Below are positions 17,001-25,593 of a stretch of DNA of 43,337 nucleotides, in pieces. Location of the stretch: the NCBI GenBank assembly GCA_024697785.1, contig JAILEU010000103.1, positions 1-43,337 of the forward strand, in the 5' to 3' direction. Origin of the DNA: Bacteroidaceae bacterium (lineage in GTDB: Bacteria; Bacteroidota; Bacteroidia; Bacteroidales; Bacteroidaceae). The position numbers and the translations under genes were made by a program. Under the pieces are notes generated by a model that worked only from the letters and a program-made list of their open reading frames with translations, had not been told where the DNA came from and made no database searches. Position 1 is the stretch's first letter. Every line of letters starts with the position of its first letter.

Positions 17001-18083
17001 ATGAACTACGAACTAAACAAGTCCGCCATTCTCCGTCTGGCTGACGGCACCGAATATCGGGGATTCTCGTTTGGCTATCCGCGGAGCACCACGGGCGAGA
17101 TGGTGTTCTGCACAGCCATGACGGGCTACCCCGAAAGCCTTACCGACCCGTCGTACTGCGGACAGATTCTCGTCGCCACCCATCCGATGATGGGCAACTA
17201 CGGTGTGCCCGACGACGAGCGCGATGCCTACGGGCTGTCACGCCATTTCGAGTCGGACCACATCCAGTGTGCCGCTCTCGTGGCAACAGACTATTCCGCC
17301 TGCTACAGCCATGCCGACGCCCGGCGCAGTCTGGGGGAGTGGCTCTCGGGCGAGCGCATCCCTGCCCTCTGCGGCATCGACACCCGCGCACTCGCCAAGA
17401 AGCTGCGCGACGAAGGCGCCATGACGGGCACCATCGTTTTCGATGACAGCCCCGTCGCCCCACCCGTCCATGATGACTGTCTGGTGGCTCGCGTCTCGAC
17501 AAAACAGATACAGGAGTACGGCCACGGACGGCCGAAGGTGCTGCTGGTCGATTGCGGCGTGAAGAACAACATCCTGCGCCTACTGCTGGAGCGGGGCGTC
17601 AGCGTCCGGCGCGTGCCGTGGGACTACGACTTCACGCACGACGACTACGACGGCCTCTTCATCTCGAACGGCCCGGGCGACCCTGCCGCGTGCATCCCCA
17701 CCATACAGCATCTGCGTGCCGCGCTCGCCGACGACCGCCCAATCATGGGCATCTGCCTCGGCAACCAGCTGCTCGCCCTGGCCGCAGGAGCACGAACCTA
17801 TAAGATGAAATTCGGCCACCGCGGACACAACCAGACCGTCCGGCAGCCGGGCACCCACCGCTGCTTCGTCACGGCGCAGAATCACGGCTATGCCGTCGAC
17901 CCCGCCACCCTGCCCGACGACTGGGAATGTCTGTTCGAGAATCTCAACGACGGCACCAACGAGGGCATACGCCACAAGCAAAAGCCCTTCTTCTCCACAC
18001 AGTTCCACCCCGAGGCCAGCAGCGGCCCCGTCGATACCATGGGGCTGTTCGACCAGTTCATTGAGAAGATGAAGGAGGTTTGA
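17001..18083 (+). CDS. carA: Carbamoyl-phosphate synthase small subunit, 360 aa
   Basis: CarA hydrolyses glutamine and channels ammonia to CarB for carbamoyl phosphate, used for pyrimidines and arginine. Seen: the N-terminal CPSase small-chain domain (LADGTEYRGFSFGYP, GEMVFCTAMTGYPESLTDPS), the GATase class I domain with KVLLVDCGVKNNILR, FISNGPGDPAAC, the nucleophile Cys252 in GICLGNQLLALAAGA, and TQFHPEASSGP with the His/Glu partners. Length is usual for the family. It precedes carB, separated by a 201-base nested repeat, so transcription may or may not run through. Confidence 0.96.
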   Translation: MNYELNKSAILRLADGTEYRGFSFGYPRSTTGEMVFCTAMTGYPESLTDPSYCGQILVATHPMMGNYGVPDDERDAYGLSRHFESDHIQCAALVATDYSACYSHADARRSLGEWLSGERIPALCGIDTRALAKKLRDEGAMTGTIVFDDSPVAPPVHDDCLVARVSTKQIQEYGHGRPKVLLVDCGVKNNILRLLLERGVSVRRVPWDYDFTHDDYDGLFISNGPGDPAACIPTIQHLRAALADDRPIMGICLGNQLLALAAGARTYKMKFGHRGHNQTVRQPGTHRCFVTAQNHGYAVDPATLPDDWECLFENLNDGTNEGIRHKQKPFFSTQFHPEASSGPVDTMGLFDQFIEKMKEV

Positions 18084-18284
18084 ATTTCGTTTAACGTTTA
18101 ACGACCATGCGGCAGGAATATGAAAATGAAAAATGAAGAATGAAGAATAAATTGCTTTGTAATCGGAACGCTGCATACGGGACATTTAATTTTTCATTTT
18201 TCATTCTTCATTCTTAATTGCGCCGAAGGCGCCAGACGTGTTCGTTAAACATTAAACGTTAAACGTTAAACAATATATTTGTTT
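18084..18284. repeat. Doubly nested inverted word-repeat between carA and carB
   Basis: Outer left words GTTTAACGTTTAACG (18091-18104), then GCGGCAGGAAT, inner left words ATGAAAAATGAAGAATG (18121-18148), a 41-base core, inner right words TTTTTCATTCTTCATT (18189-18215). Next come the hairpin GCGCC-GAA-GGCGC (18220-18232), GACGTGTTCGTTAAAC (18235-18250) and outer right words CGTTAAACATTAAACG (to 18270). Both word pairs are inverted about the same centre. The segment around 18098-18114 matches 11938-11958 in reverse complement. Confidence 0.88.
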
Positions 18285-21200
18285 ATGGAAAAAGATTTTG
18301 GCAAAAGGATATTGCTGTTGGGTTCGGGAGCGTTGAAGATTGGGCAGTCGGGCGAGTTCGACTACTCCGGTTCGCAGGCCCTGAAGGCCTTGCACGATGA
18401 ACACCGCTACACCATCCTCATCAACCCCAATGTCGCCACCGTGCAGACCACCGAGGGCATGGCCGACGCCATCTACTACCTGCCCATCACCCCCGAGTAT
18501 GTGGAGCAGGTCATCCAGAAGGAACACCCCGACGCCATCATGCTGGCCTTTGGGGGGCAGACGGCACTGAACTGCGGCATTGAGCTCCATCAGCGGGGCA
18601 TCCTCGACAAATACGGCATCCGCGTGCTGGGGACACCCGTCAGCGCCATCATGCAGACCGAGGACCGCGAGCAGTTTGCCTCGCTGATGCACCAGATAGG
18701 CGTCAAGACGCCGAAGAGCGTGGCCGTGGGCAGCGTCAGCGAAGCCCTGGAGGCCGTGCGGGTGACGGGCTATCCCGTCATCGTCCGCGCCGCCTACGCG
18801 CTGGGCGGACTGGGGTCGGGGTTCTGCACGAACGACGACGAGCTGACGGCCCTCGCCTCGTCGGCCCTCGCCTACTCCCCGCAGATCCTCGTCGAGGAGT
18901 CGCTGAAGGGCTGGAAGGAGATTGAGTATGAGGTGGTGCGCGACGGCTACGACAACTGCATCACCGTCTGCAACATGGAAAACTTCGACCCCCTCGGCAT
19001 CCACACGGGCGAGAGCATCGTCGTCGCCCCCTCGCAGACGCTCACCGACCACGAGTACCACCTGCTGCGCCGCATCGCCATCCACATTGTCCGCCATGTG
19101 GGCATCGTCGGCGAGTGTAACGTGCAGTATGCCCTCGACCCCCATTCCGACGACTATCGCGTCATCGAGGTCAACGCCCGCCTGAGCCGCTCGTCGGCCC
19201 TGGCCTCGAAGGCCACGGGCTACCCGCTGGCGGCTGTGGCGGCTAAGCTGGGGCTGGGCTATGGGCTGGACGAGCTGCCCAACGCCGTCACCCGTGTGAC
19301 CACCGCCTGCTTCGAACCCGCCCTCGACTATGTCGTCTGCAAACTGCCGCGATGGGATTTGGGCAAGTTCACGGGCGTCAGCCGGCAGATAGGCTCGTCC
19401 ATGAAGTCCGTCGGCGAGGTCATGGCCATCGGACGGACGTTCGAAGAGGCCATCCAGAAGGGGATGCGCATGGTGGGGCAGGGCATGCACGGCTTTGTAG
19501 GTAACGCGCTGGACATCCCCGACCTCGACGGCGAGCTCCGTAACCCCACCGACAAGCGCCTGCCCGCCATCGAGCTGGCCTTCGACCGCGGCTACACCGT
19601 AGAGCAGCTGCACGACATGACGAAAATCGACCGGTGGTTCCTCTGCCGGCTCCATAACATCCATCGCACCAAGCTGCGGCTGACCGCCTGCACGGGGCTG
19701 GACGACCTCGACGCCCCGCTGCTGCGCCGAGCCAAGGAGCAGGGCTTCAGCGACCACCAGATAGCGAAGCTTGCCCTGCAGGGCGACACCACGATGTCGC
19801 CCCATGCCAAGGCCGACAGTGTGCGGGCACGACGCAAGGCGCTGGGCATCGTGCCTGTGATAAAGCAAATCGACACGCTGGCTGGCGAGGTGCCGGCACA
19901 GACCAACTACCTCTACGTCACCTACCACGGCACGGAGAACGACATCGCCCCCGAGCGCGACGGACGTACGGTGGTGGTGCTCGGCAGCGGTGCCTACCGC
20001 ATAGGCTCGAGCGTGGAGTTCGACTGGTGTTGCGTGGCGGCCATGCAGAAGATACGCTCGCTCGGCTACCGCGCCACGATGATCAACTACAACCCCGAGA
20101 CGGTGAGCACCGACTACGATGCCTGCGACCGCCTCTTCTTCGAGGAGCTGACGCTGGAGCGTGTGCTGGACATCTGCGACGCCGAGGCTCCCCGCGGCGT
20201 CATCCCCTGGGCCGGAGGGCAGATACCGAACAACCTCGCCCTGCTGCTCAACGAGCGGGGCGTACCTATCCTGGGCACACCCGCCGCGTGCATCGACATG
20301 GCCGAGGACCGTCAGAAGTTCTCTGCCCTGTGCGACCGTCTCGGCATCGCCCAGCCGCGGTGGAAGCAGCTCACCAGCCTTGCCGACATCGACCGCTTTG
20401 CCGACGAGGTGGGCTTCCCGCTCCTCATCCGTCCGTCGTATGTGCTCTCGGGTGCTGCCATGCGGGTGGTGACGAACCGTGCCGAGCTCGAGTCGGCCCT
20501 CGCGACCGCCGCTGCCGTCAGCGCCGACCACCCCGTGGTGGTGACGGAGTTTCTGGAGCGGGCCAAGGAGGTAGAGATTGACGCCGTGGCTCAGGAGGGG
20601 CGGATGGTGTGCTACGCCATCAGCGAGCACGTGGAGTTTGCCGGTGTACACAGCGGCGATGCCACCGTCGTCTTCCCCGCACAGAAAATCTACTGCGAAA
20701 CCCTCCGCCAGATGAAGCGCACGGCACGCAAGCTGGCCGAAGGACTGCACGTGACGGGGCCGTTCAACATCCAGTTTCTGGCCAAGGACAACCGCCTGAA
20801 GGTCATCGAATGTAACCTGAGGGCATCGCGCAGCTTTCCCTTCGTGTCGAAGATGACGAGGCACAACTTCATCTCCACCGCCACCGAGGCGGTGCTGGGC
20901 AGCACGCTGACGCCTGTCCACGGAGCGTTTGAGGAGATGGACCGCGTGGGTGTGAAGGCCTCGCAGTTCTCGTTCACCCGCCTGCTGCGTGCCGACCCCG
21001 TGCTGGGTGTCGATATGGCATCGACGGGCGAGGTGGCCTGCATGGGCGACAACTTCTACGAAGCGCTGCTGAAGAGCATGCTGTCGGTGGGCCATCGCGT
21101 GCCGCGGAAGGAAAAAGGAGTGCTGCTGTCGTCGGGTCCGGCGAAAGAGAAGGTTGAGCTCCTCGAAGCCGCACAGCTGCTGGCCCGCAGCGGCTACAGG

Positions 21201-21482
21201 CTGTTTGCCACAGGCGGCACAGCCGACTTCCTCGCTGCACACGGTGTGGAGACCGTACGTCTCCACTGGCCGGATTCGACCCAGCGTCCCTGCGTCATCG
21301 ACTACCTGAAGGCGGGCGAGATAGACCTTGTCGTCAACATCCCCAAGAACCACACGCCGCGCGAGCTCGAGAACGGCTACCAGATACGGCGCACAGCCAT
21401 CGACTACAACGTCCCCCTCATCACCAACGCCCGCCTCGCCGCAGCCTACATCCAGGCGTTTTGTGGGATTGGATGCAATTGA
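18285..21482 (+). CDS. carB: Carbamoyl-phosphate synthase large subunit, 1065 aa
   Basis: CarB phosphorylates bicarbonate and carbamate to form carbamoyl phosphate with ammonia from CarA. Seen: two homologous ATP-grasp halves, the first opening with LLLGSGALKIGQSGEFDYSG, the second near residue 560 with VVVLGSGAYRIGSSVEFDW. Both glycine motifs resemble the pattern I recall from Bacteroidota and CAD-type enzymes. A C-terminal MGS-like allosteric domain lies at about 945-1060 (FATGGTADFLAAHGV, NIPKNHTPRE). Start ATG 18285 chosen over a TTG six bases upstream. The last codons are TGC-AAT-TGA, where AATTGA is the start of a repeat block. Confidence 0.96.
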   Translation: MEKDFGKRILLLGSGALKIGQSGEFDYSGSQALKALHDEHRYTILINPNVATVQTTEGMADAIYYLPITPEYVEQVIQKEHPDAIMLAFGGQTALNCGIELHQRGILDKYGIRVLGTPVSAIMQTEDREQFASLMHQIGVKTPKSVAVGSVSEALEAVRVTGYPVIVRAAYALGGLGSGFCTNDDELTALASSALAYSPQILVEESLKGWKEIEYEVVRDGYDNCITVCNMENFDPLGIHTGESIVVAPSQTLTDHEYHLLRRIAIHIVRHVGIVGECNVQYALDPHSDDYRVIEVNARLSRSSALASKATGYPLAAVAAKLGLGYGLDELPNAVTRVTTACFEPALDYVVCKLPRWDLGKFTGVSRQIGSSMKSVGEVMAIGRTFEEAIQKGMRMVGQGMHGFVGNALDIPDLDGELRNPTDKRLPAIELAFDRGYTVEQLHDMTKIDRWFLCRLHNIHRTKLRLTACTGLDDLDAPLLRRAKEQGFSDHQIAKLALQGDTTMSPHAKADSVRARRKALGIVPVIKQIDTLAGEVPAQTNYLYVTYHGTENDIAPERDGRTVVVLGSGAYRIGSSVEFDWCCVAAMQKIRSLGYRATMINYNPETVSTDYDACDRLFFEELTLERVLDICDAEAPRGVIPWAGGQIPNNLALLLNERGVPILGTPAACIDMAEDRQKFSALCDRLGIAQPRWKQLTSLADIDRFADEVGFPLLIRPSYVLSGAAMRVVTNRAELESALATAAAVSADHPVVVTEFLERAKEVEIDAVAQEGRMVCYAISEHVEFAGVHSGDATVVFPAQKIYCETLRQMKRTARKLAEGLHVTGPFNIQFLAKDNRLKVIECNLRASRSFPFVSKMTRHNFISTATEAVLGSTLTPVHGAFEEMDRVGVKASQFSFTRLLRADPVLGVDMASTGEVACMGDNFYEALLKSMLSVGHRVPRKEKGVLLSSGPAKEKVELLEAAQLLARSGYRLFATGGTADFLAAHGVETVRLHWPDSTQRPCVIDYLKAGEIDLVVNIPKNHTPRELENGYQIRRTAIDYNVPLITNARLAAAYIQAFCGIGCN

Positions 21483-21509
21483 CCATTGACCATAGACCAT
21501 AAAAAAGAA

Positions 21510-23051
21510 ATGCAAAAGATTATCATTCTGGACTTCGGCAGTCAGACCACGCAGCTGATTGGACGTAGGGTGAGAGAGCTGAACACGTTTTGCGAGATTG
21601 TGCCGCCCGACGGCTTTCCGGCTGATGACACGGAGGTGATCGGTGTCATCCTGAGCGGTTCGCCCTGGTCGGTGCTGGCCGAGGGTGCCCCGCACCCTGC
21701 GCTCGACGGCATCATCGGCCGTCTGCCCGTGCTGGGCATCTGCTACGGAGCGCAGCTGCTGGCCCATACGCACGGCGGCACCGTAACGAGGACCACCCAC
21801 CGCGAGTATGGCCGGGCAGCGCTCACCATCGGCGATGCTAATAACCCCCTTCTGCAAGGCATCAGCACGGACGCACAGGTGTGGATGAGCCACGGCGACA
21901 CCATCACCGCCCTGCCGCCAGGCTGCCGCGTCATCGGCTCCACGCACGACGTGCCCGTAGCGGCATGGGCTGCCGACGACATGCCCGTCTGGGGCGTGCA
22001 GTTCCATCCCGAGGTACACCACACCACCGTGGGCATGACGCTGCTGCGCAACTTCGTCGTCGGCATCTGCGGCAGCCGTGGTGAGTGGACGGCAGCGGCC
22101 TTCGTGCCGTCGGCCATCGCCGAGCTGCGCCGGCAGATAGGCGACGACCGTGTCGTGATGGGGCTCTCCGGCGGTGTTGATTCTACGGTGTGTGCCGCGC
22201 TCATCGGCCGTGCCATCGGCGACAGGCTCACCTGCATCTTCATCGACCATGGCCTGCTGCGCAAGGACGAATACCGCGAGGTGATGGAGGCCTACCGCCG
22301 CCTCGGTCTCAGCGTGAAGGGCGTAGATGCCAGCGCGCGCTTCCTCGGCGACCTGGCAGGCGTCAGCGACCCCGAGCAGAAACGGAAAATCATCGGCCGC
22401 GACTTCGTGGAGGTGTTCAACGCCGAGGCCAGCCGCATAGCCGGTGCCCGCTGGCTGGGACAGGGCACCATCTACCCCGACCGCATCGAGAGCCTGTCGC
22501 CGACGGGCACCGTCATCAAGAGCCACCACAACGTGGGCGGGCTGCCGAAGGAGATGAACCTGCGGCTGTGCGAACCGCTCCGTTGGCTCTTCAAGGACGA
22601 GGTACGTGCCGTGGGGCGCGAGCTGGGGCTGCCCGACGCTCTCGTCAACCGCCATCCCTTCCCCGGCCCCGGGCTGGCCGTCCGCATCGTGGGCGAGGTG
22701 ACGGAGGAGAGGGTGCGCATCCTGCAGGAGGCGGACGACATCTTCGTCCGTGCCCTCCATGCCTACCGCTGCCCCGACGGACGTTCGCTCTACGACATCA
22801 CCTGGCAGGCGGGGGCCGTGCTGCTGGCCGACATACGCACCGTGGGGGTGATGGGCGACGAACGGACGTACGACTACCCCGTGGTGCTGCGTGCCGTCAC
22901 CAGCACCGACGCCATGACGGCCGACTGGGCACGGCTGCCGCACGACTTCCTCGCCGACGTGGCCGACGAAATCATCAACAAGGTGAAGGGCATCAACCGC
23001 GTCTGCTACGACATCTCCTCCAAACCGCCCTCGACCATCGAATGGGAATGA
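21510..23051 (+). CDS. guaA: GMP synthase (glutamine-hydrolysing), 513 aa
   Basis: GuaA converts XMP to GMP using glutamine and ATP. Seen: an N-terminal class I GATase ([20 protein letters not shown], nucleophile Cys78 in [19 protein letters not shown]), the ATP-pyrophosphatase P-loop GLSGGVDST (near residue 220), and a dimerisation domain with [12 protein letters not shown] and the C-terminal KPPSTIEWE. Length is normal (about 510-525). The ATG at 21510 is chosen because the in-frame TTG at 21486 lies in a TTGACCATTGACC repeat that makes up the whole 27-base gap after carB. Probably cotranscribed with carB. Confidence 0.97.
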   Translation: MQKIIILDFGSQTTQLIGRRVRELNTFCEIVPPDGFPADDTEVIGVILSGSPWSVLAEGAPHPALDGIIGRLPVLGICYGAQLLAHTHGGTVTRTTHREYGRAALTIGDANNPLLQGISTDAQVWMSHGDTITALPPGCRVIGSTHDVPVAAWAADDMPVWGVQFHPEVHHTTVGMTLLRNFVVGICGSRGEWTAAAFVPSAIAELRRQIGDDRVVMGLSGGVDSTVCAALIGRAIGDRLTCIFIDHGLLRKDEYREVMEAYRRLGLSVKGVDASARFLGDLAGVSDPEQKRKIIGRDFVEVFNAEASRIAGARWLGQGTIYPDRIESLSPTGTVIKSHHNVGGLPKEMNLRLCEPLRWLFKDEVRAVGRELGLPDALVNRHPFPGPGLAVRIVGEVTEERVRILQEADDIFVRALHAYRCPDGRSLYDITWQAGAVLLADIRTVGVMGDERTYDYPVVLRAVTSTDAMTADWARLPHDFLADVADEIINKVKGINRVCYDISSKPPSTIEWE

Positions 23052-23310
23052 AGCGACAGGCGCCTTTGGCGCAATTGATAGTTTATGAAATTAGAACTAA
23101 AACTTTGAACTAAAACTAAAACTTTTGAATAGCTTTGGTGTGCGACATGCAGGACATTTCTCAAGTTTTGGTTTTAGGTTTTGGTTTTAGGTTTTCTTAT
23201 TTGAACTAAAACTAAAACTTTTGAATAGCTTTGGTGTGCGACATGCAGGACATTTCTCAAGTTTTAGTTTTAAGTTTTGGTTTTAGTTTTTCATTAAAAT
23301 AATCTTCAAT
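23052..23310. repeat. Tandemly duplicated word-core element upstream of pyrG
   Basis: After the hairpin-and-word module at 23059-23078 (GCGCC-TTT-GGCGC then AATTGAT), two direct copies with a 96-base period lie at about 23100-23195 and 23196-23290. Each reads GAACTAAAACT words, a core from TAGCTTTGG to CATTTCTC, then AGTTTTGGTTTT words. The copy at 455-513 is the reverse complement of the same unit. The block fills the gap before pyrG. Confidence 0.9.
23200..23233 (+). promoter_or_regulatory. Promoter-like pair in the repeat core upstream of pyrG
   Basis: TTTG at 23200-23203 and TAGCTTTG at 23226-23233 are 22 bases apart. The first copy has the same pair at 23104-23107 and 23130-23137, also 22 apart. 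The -7 element is canonical; the spacer is slightly long for the Bacteroidota consensus (19-21). pyrG has no better promoter in view, so one or both copies may drive it. Confidence 0.45.
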
Positions 23311-23323
23311 CCTCATAAAAGAT

Positions 23324-25018
23324 ATGGCTAAGTTTATTTTTGTGACGGGTGGCGTGGTCTCCGGCCTGGGCAAGGGGATTACGGCCTCCAGCGTGGCGCT
23401 GCTGATGAAAGCGCATGGCTACAAGGTGTTCATGCAGAAGTTCGACCCTTACATCAACGTCGATCCCGGCACCATGAGCCCCTACCAACACGGCGAGGTG
23501 TTCGTCACCGCCGACGGATGCGAAACCGACCTCGACCTCGGACACTACGAGCGCTTCATCGACGAGGAGCTCAACTACACCTCCAACATCACCATGGGCC
23601 GCGTGCTGAAAAACGTCATCGACAAGGAGCGGCGCGGCGACTACCTCGGCGCCACCGTGCAGATTGTGCCCCACGTGACGGACGAGATTAAGCATAAGAT
23701 TCACGAGGCAGCATCATCGACCGGTGCCGACATCGTCATCACCGAGATTGGCGGCACGGTGGGCGACATCGAGTCAGAAGCTTTTCTTGAAGCGCTCCGC
23801 CAGATTCGCATCGAGCATGCCCCTGCCGACACCCTCTTCATCCACACCACCCTGCTGCCTGCCCTCTACGGCTCGGACGAGCTGAAGACCAAGCCCACGC
23901 AGCACTCCGTCATCGACCTGCGCGGGGCGGGCATACAGCCCGACATCATCGTCTGCCGCACCCCCGTCATGCCGCCCCACGACGTCATGGCCAAGATAGG
24001 CCTCTTCTGCTCCGTCCCCACCGACCACGTCATCGCCAGCGTCGATGTCAGGAACATCTACGAGGTGCCCCTGCTCTACCACCAGCAGCACATCGACGAC
24101 ATCGTGCTCCGCGGTCTCGGCCTCACGCCGTCGCCCCAGCCCCGCCTGCAGCCATGGACCAAGCTTGTCGATACGGTGAACAACCTCAGCGGCACCATCC
24201 GCATAGCCCTTGTCGGCAAATATACCCATCTGCCCGATGCTTACATCAGCGTCACCGAGGCCCTGCATCATGCGGGCTACCACTTCGGCAAGCAGGTGGT
24301 GGTCGATTACATCGATGCCGAGACGCTGGAGCCATCTGTTAGTCTCAACCGACGAACGAAGCAAGAGCAGAACAAACTTGTTTGCTCTGCCTTGCAAGGA
24401 GGAGGAAGAGCGGAGCTCGATTCTGAAGTCTGCCAGTCTAATCTCAGTGCCTACGACGGCATCATTGTGCCGGGCGGCTTCGGCATCCGCGGCACCGAGG
24501 GCATGATAGCTGCCTGCCGCTACGCCCGCGAGCACGGCGTGCCCTTCCTCGGGCTCTGCTTAGGCATGCAGGTGGCGACCATTGAGTTTGCCCGCCACGT
24601 CTGTGGGCTTGCCGACGCCAGCTCCACCGAGTTCAACCCCGCCACGCCCCATCCCGTCATCTGCCTGATGGAGGAGCAGAAGGGCGTCACCCACATGGGC
24701 GGTACGCTGCGCCTCGGCAACTACCCCTGCCAGCTGCAGGCCGGCACCCTTGCCCGCCGTGCCTACGGCGAAGAGAACATCCTTGAGCGCCACCGCCATC
24801 GCTACGAGTTCAACAACGCCTACCGCCGTCCGCTTGAAGCCGCCGGCCTGTGCATAGCCGGCACCAACACCGCCCTCGACCTCGTGGAAATCATCGAGCT
24901 GCCCGGTCATCCCCACTACGTAGCCGTCCAGTTCCATCCCGAGTTCCGCAGCCGCCCCACGCGGCCTCATCCACTCTTCGTCTCGTTCGTCCGCGCCGCT
25001 GGGAGACTCAATCGTTAA
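23324..25018 (+). CDS. pyrG: CTP synthase, 564 aa, with an unusual insertion
   Basis: PyrG makes CTP from UTP, ATP and glutamine. Seen: the synthase domain with FVTGGVVSGLGKGITASS (P-loop), QKFDPYINVDPGTMSPYQHG and EIGGTVGDIE; then a class I GATase with GIIVPGGFGIRGTEGM, nucleophile Cys412 in GLCLGMQ, and VQFHPEF near the end. The family is usually 530-545 residues. Residues about 337-375, between DYIDAETLE and AYDGIIVPGG, replace what is normally a linker of about 10 residues. The inserted DNA is repeat-like (separate entry). The active-site residues are intact, so the enzyme is probably functional. Confidence 0.95.
   Translation: MAKFIFVTGGVVSGLGKGITASSVALLMKAHGYKVFMQKFDPYINVDPGTMSPYQHGEVFVTADGCETDLDLGHYERFIDEELNYTSNITMGRVLKNVIDKERRGDYLGATVQIVPHVTDEIKHKIHEAASSTGADIVITEIGGTVGDIESEAFLEALRQIRIEHAPADTLFIHTTLLPALYGSDELKTKPTQHSVIDLRGAGIQPDIIVCRTPVMPPHDVMAKIGLFCSVPTDHVIASVDVRNIYEVPLLYHQQHIDDIVLRGLGLTPSPQPRLQPWTKLVDTVNNLSGTIRIALVGKYTHLPDAYISVTEALHHAGYHFGKQVVVDYIDAETLEPSVSLNRRTKQEQNKLVCSALQGGGRAELDSEVCQSNLSAYDGIIVPGGFGIRGTEGMIAACRYAREHGVPFLGLCLGMQVATIEFARHVCGLADASSTEFNPATPHPVICLMEEQKGVTHMGGTLRLGNYPCQLQAGTLARRAYGEENILERHRHRYEFNNAYRRPLEAAGLCIAGTNTALDLVEIIELPGHPHYVAVQFHPEFRSRPTRPHPLFVSFVRAAGRLNR
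24332..24448 (+). repeat. Repeat-derived in-frame insertion within pyrG
   Basis: These 117 bases encode the extra linker. They contain an imperfect hairpin at 24361-24395 (GCAAG, bulged A, GCAGA, mismatch, CAAAC around TT). They are edged by TCTGTTAGTCT (24336-24346) and the similar TCTGCCAGTCT (24429-24439). TCTGTTAGTCT is the exact reverse complement of AGACTAACAGA in the word repeat at 29423-29433. AGCAGA and CTCTGCC in the hairpin also occur in the 66-bp element at 11704-11769. Confidence 0.7.
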
Positions 25019-25028
25019 TTGAAAATTG

Positions 25029-25320
25029 ATTCAAGTTTCGCAAGTAAGAATTCGTACCAGAGAGGAGCGCCCCGAAGGGGCAGAGAGCACATAGCCCAGG
25101 GCAACGCCCTGGGTACAAACGGCCAAAGTAACTTTCGCCCTGAAGGGGCAAAAGCGTTCAATATTAAATTCTTTTGCCCCTTCAGGGCGCGAAAATGACA
25201 GGAGCCCGAATAACCACAGGGCGTTGCCCTGGGCTGGGTGCTTCTGGCCTTTCAGGCCGCAAAATGACAGGTGCCCGAATAACCACAGGGCGCCAGCCCG
25301 GTCCTGTGTGCTACGGGTTT
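25029..25320. repeat. Long palindromic element, decayed copy
   Basis: Begins ATTCAAGTTTCGCAAGT (25029-25045), the left end of the element at 42386-42698, and shares 40 identical bases with it (25105-25144 and 42467-42506). Contains paired CCCAGGGCAACGCCCTGGG- and GCCCTGAAGGGG-type blocks on both sides. The right terminal repeat is missing. A segment AAATGACAGG...CCCGAATAACCACAGGGCG occurs twice in tandem (about 25193 and 25261). Confidence 0.85.
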
Positions 25321-25341
25321 TCTAGCGATAGCGGGGTTTTT

Positions 25342-25465
25342 CTTTTGCTCTGGTATCATCCAGTATGGATGATGTTATGGCTGTAGGCTTTTATCTGTAA
25401 GCTGGCTTACAAGGAAAAGCCTACAGCCATAATATCTGAGACAACGTCTCTGAACAGAGCAAAAG
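25342..25465. other. Nested hairpins, possible structured RNA or fold-back element
   Basis: Outer arms CTTTTGCTCTG (25342-25352) and CAGAGCAAAAG (25455-25465) are perfectly complementary. Inside are ATCATCCA-GTA-TGGATGAT, the 18-bp arms TTATGGCTGTAGGCTTTT (25375-25392) with its complement about 22 bases further on, an apical GTAAG/CTTAC, and GAGAC-AAC-GTCTC. It lies between the decayed palindromic element and the esterase promoter. No protein frame fits. Confidence 0.6.
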
Positions 25466-25532
25466 GGTTTTGCTGGTTTTGGTTCATGGAAACACAGGTT
25501 TCTGCAAGTGAACCTAAAAATGCTCAAATAAA

Positions 25533-25564
25533 TTTGGCATTTCTCTCGCCTTGCACTATCTTTG
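25533..25564 (+). promoter_or_regulatory. Bacteroidota-type promoter for the esterase gene
   Basis: TTTG at 25533-25536 and TATCTTTG at 25557-25564 have a 20-base spacer. The ATG at 25594 follows 29 bases later. This places the in-frame start at 25486 upstream of the transcript and so excludes it. Confidence 0.85.
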
Positions 25565-25593
25565 CAGGGCATCAAAAATCTTTTATCTTCTCT

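Noticed and set aside
18252-22943. A 1563-codon open frame on the minus strand across carB and guaA
   Set aside because: It lies wholly opposite two unmistakable enzymes, its translation is His/Arg/Gly-rich without any domain, and it is explained by GC-rich third positions.
25486-25593. Upstream in-frame start for the esterase
   Set aside because: It precedes the promoter boxes and would place charged residues before the signal peptide.
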